Shown here one piece after another: positions 15,083 to 15,242 of a stretch of 15,242 bases of DNA. The notes under the pieces are model-generated. The model saw nothing but the letters and a program-made list of their open reading frames with translations. It had not been told where the DNA came from and searched no databases. Position 1 is the first letter of the stretch; each line of letters opens with the position of its first letter. The DNA is from an uncultured Christensenellaceae bacterium (lineage in GTDB: Bacteria; Bacillota; Clostridia; Christensenellales; CAG-138): positions 1-15,242 of the forward strand of contig CABSAH010000023.1 of the NCBI GenBank assembly GCA_902475645.1. Direction: 5' to 3'. A program made the position numbers and the translations under genes.

Positions 15083-15107
15083 AAAAGCCTGTTTTATTGC
15101 GGCTTTT
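15083..15107 (+). terminator. Terminator-like hairpin after ilvE
   Basis: AAAAGCC (15083-15089) and GGCTTTT (15101-15107) form a 7-bp stem with an 11-nt loop, 19 nt after the ilvE stop. The T-tract is only the four T of the stem, so termination may be weak. The A-rich 5' arm could let it work in both directions. Confidence 0.5.
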
Positions 15108-15242
15108 GACCAATGCGTATCGCAGGCGGAGGAACGTTTGATATTAAGCGTAAACCCGTCTGCGGACTCATCGGCTTTAGCATAAGGCGTTGATAATCAA
15201 GTTATTCTAAAAATGTACCGGCATTATCCGGATTGGCTTCCG

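Noticed and set aside
15155..15175. Hammerhead-ribozyme-like core on the minus strand (GATGA, then GTC-CGCA-GAC)
   Set aside because: The required CUGAUGA reads CCGATGA and the GAAA half is missing, so the catalytic core is not intact.
15202..15242. Possible C-terminus of a minus-strand gene (12 codons ending EANPDNAGTFLE)
   Set aside because: Too short to distinguish from chance; the rest would lie beyond the right edge.

Overview
The window looks like a chromosomal segment of an anaerobic, medium-GC Bacillota (Clostridia-type) bacterium, probably an uncultured gut or fermentative species. The basis is strong AGGAGG-type ribosome binding sites, tight operons, Gram-positive LTAC lipobox lipoproteins, a ptb-buk pair and a ferredoxin-linked 2-oxoacid oxidoreductase. 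The species cannot be named from the sequence.

Left half (about 1-8190, all minus strand, so read from right to left): an OmpR-family response regulator, a membrane histidine kinase, a 49-residue single-pass membrane protein overlapping the kinase gene, and then four tandem paralogous lipoproteins of about 500 residues, the last running off the left edge. The two blocks are separated by an 87-nt promoter region. That region and the promoter of the response regulator gene carry the same 11-bp-phased direct repeats, at an identical distance (48 nt) from an extended -10 element. The simplest reading is that the two-component system activates both itself and the lipoprotein operon, forming one envelope-sensing regulon. 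The four lipoproteins differ greatly over most of their length but share a 63-nt block just after the lipobox that is identical in all copies except at one synonymous base.

Middle (8191-8548): an AT-rich 358-nt divergent intergenic region with the autoregulated promoter of the response regulator on one side and a plausible sigma-A promoter for the rightward operon on the other.

Right half (8549-15064, plus strand): a compact operon of phosphate butyryltransferase (ptb), butyrate kinase (buk, TTG start), a ParA/MinD-like P-loop ATPase of unknown role, and the four subunits (delta, alpha, beta, gamma) of a 2-oxoacid:ferredoxin oxidoreductase of the VOR/KOR type. After a 169-nt gap follows a branched-chain aminotransferase (ilvE). 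Together these genes fit a route from branched-chain amino acid to 2-oxoacid to acyl-CoA plus reduced ferredoxin, then acyl phosphate, then branched-chain fatty acid plus ATP (the oxidative arm of Stickland-type fermentation), or the same steps run in reverse. A terminator-like hairpin follows ilvE. The 169-nt gap holds a lone hairpin that strongly resembles a type I-E CRISPR repeat, but no array is present.
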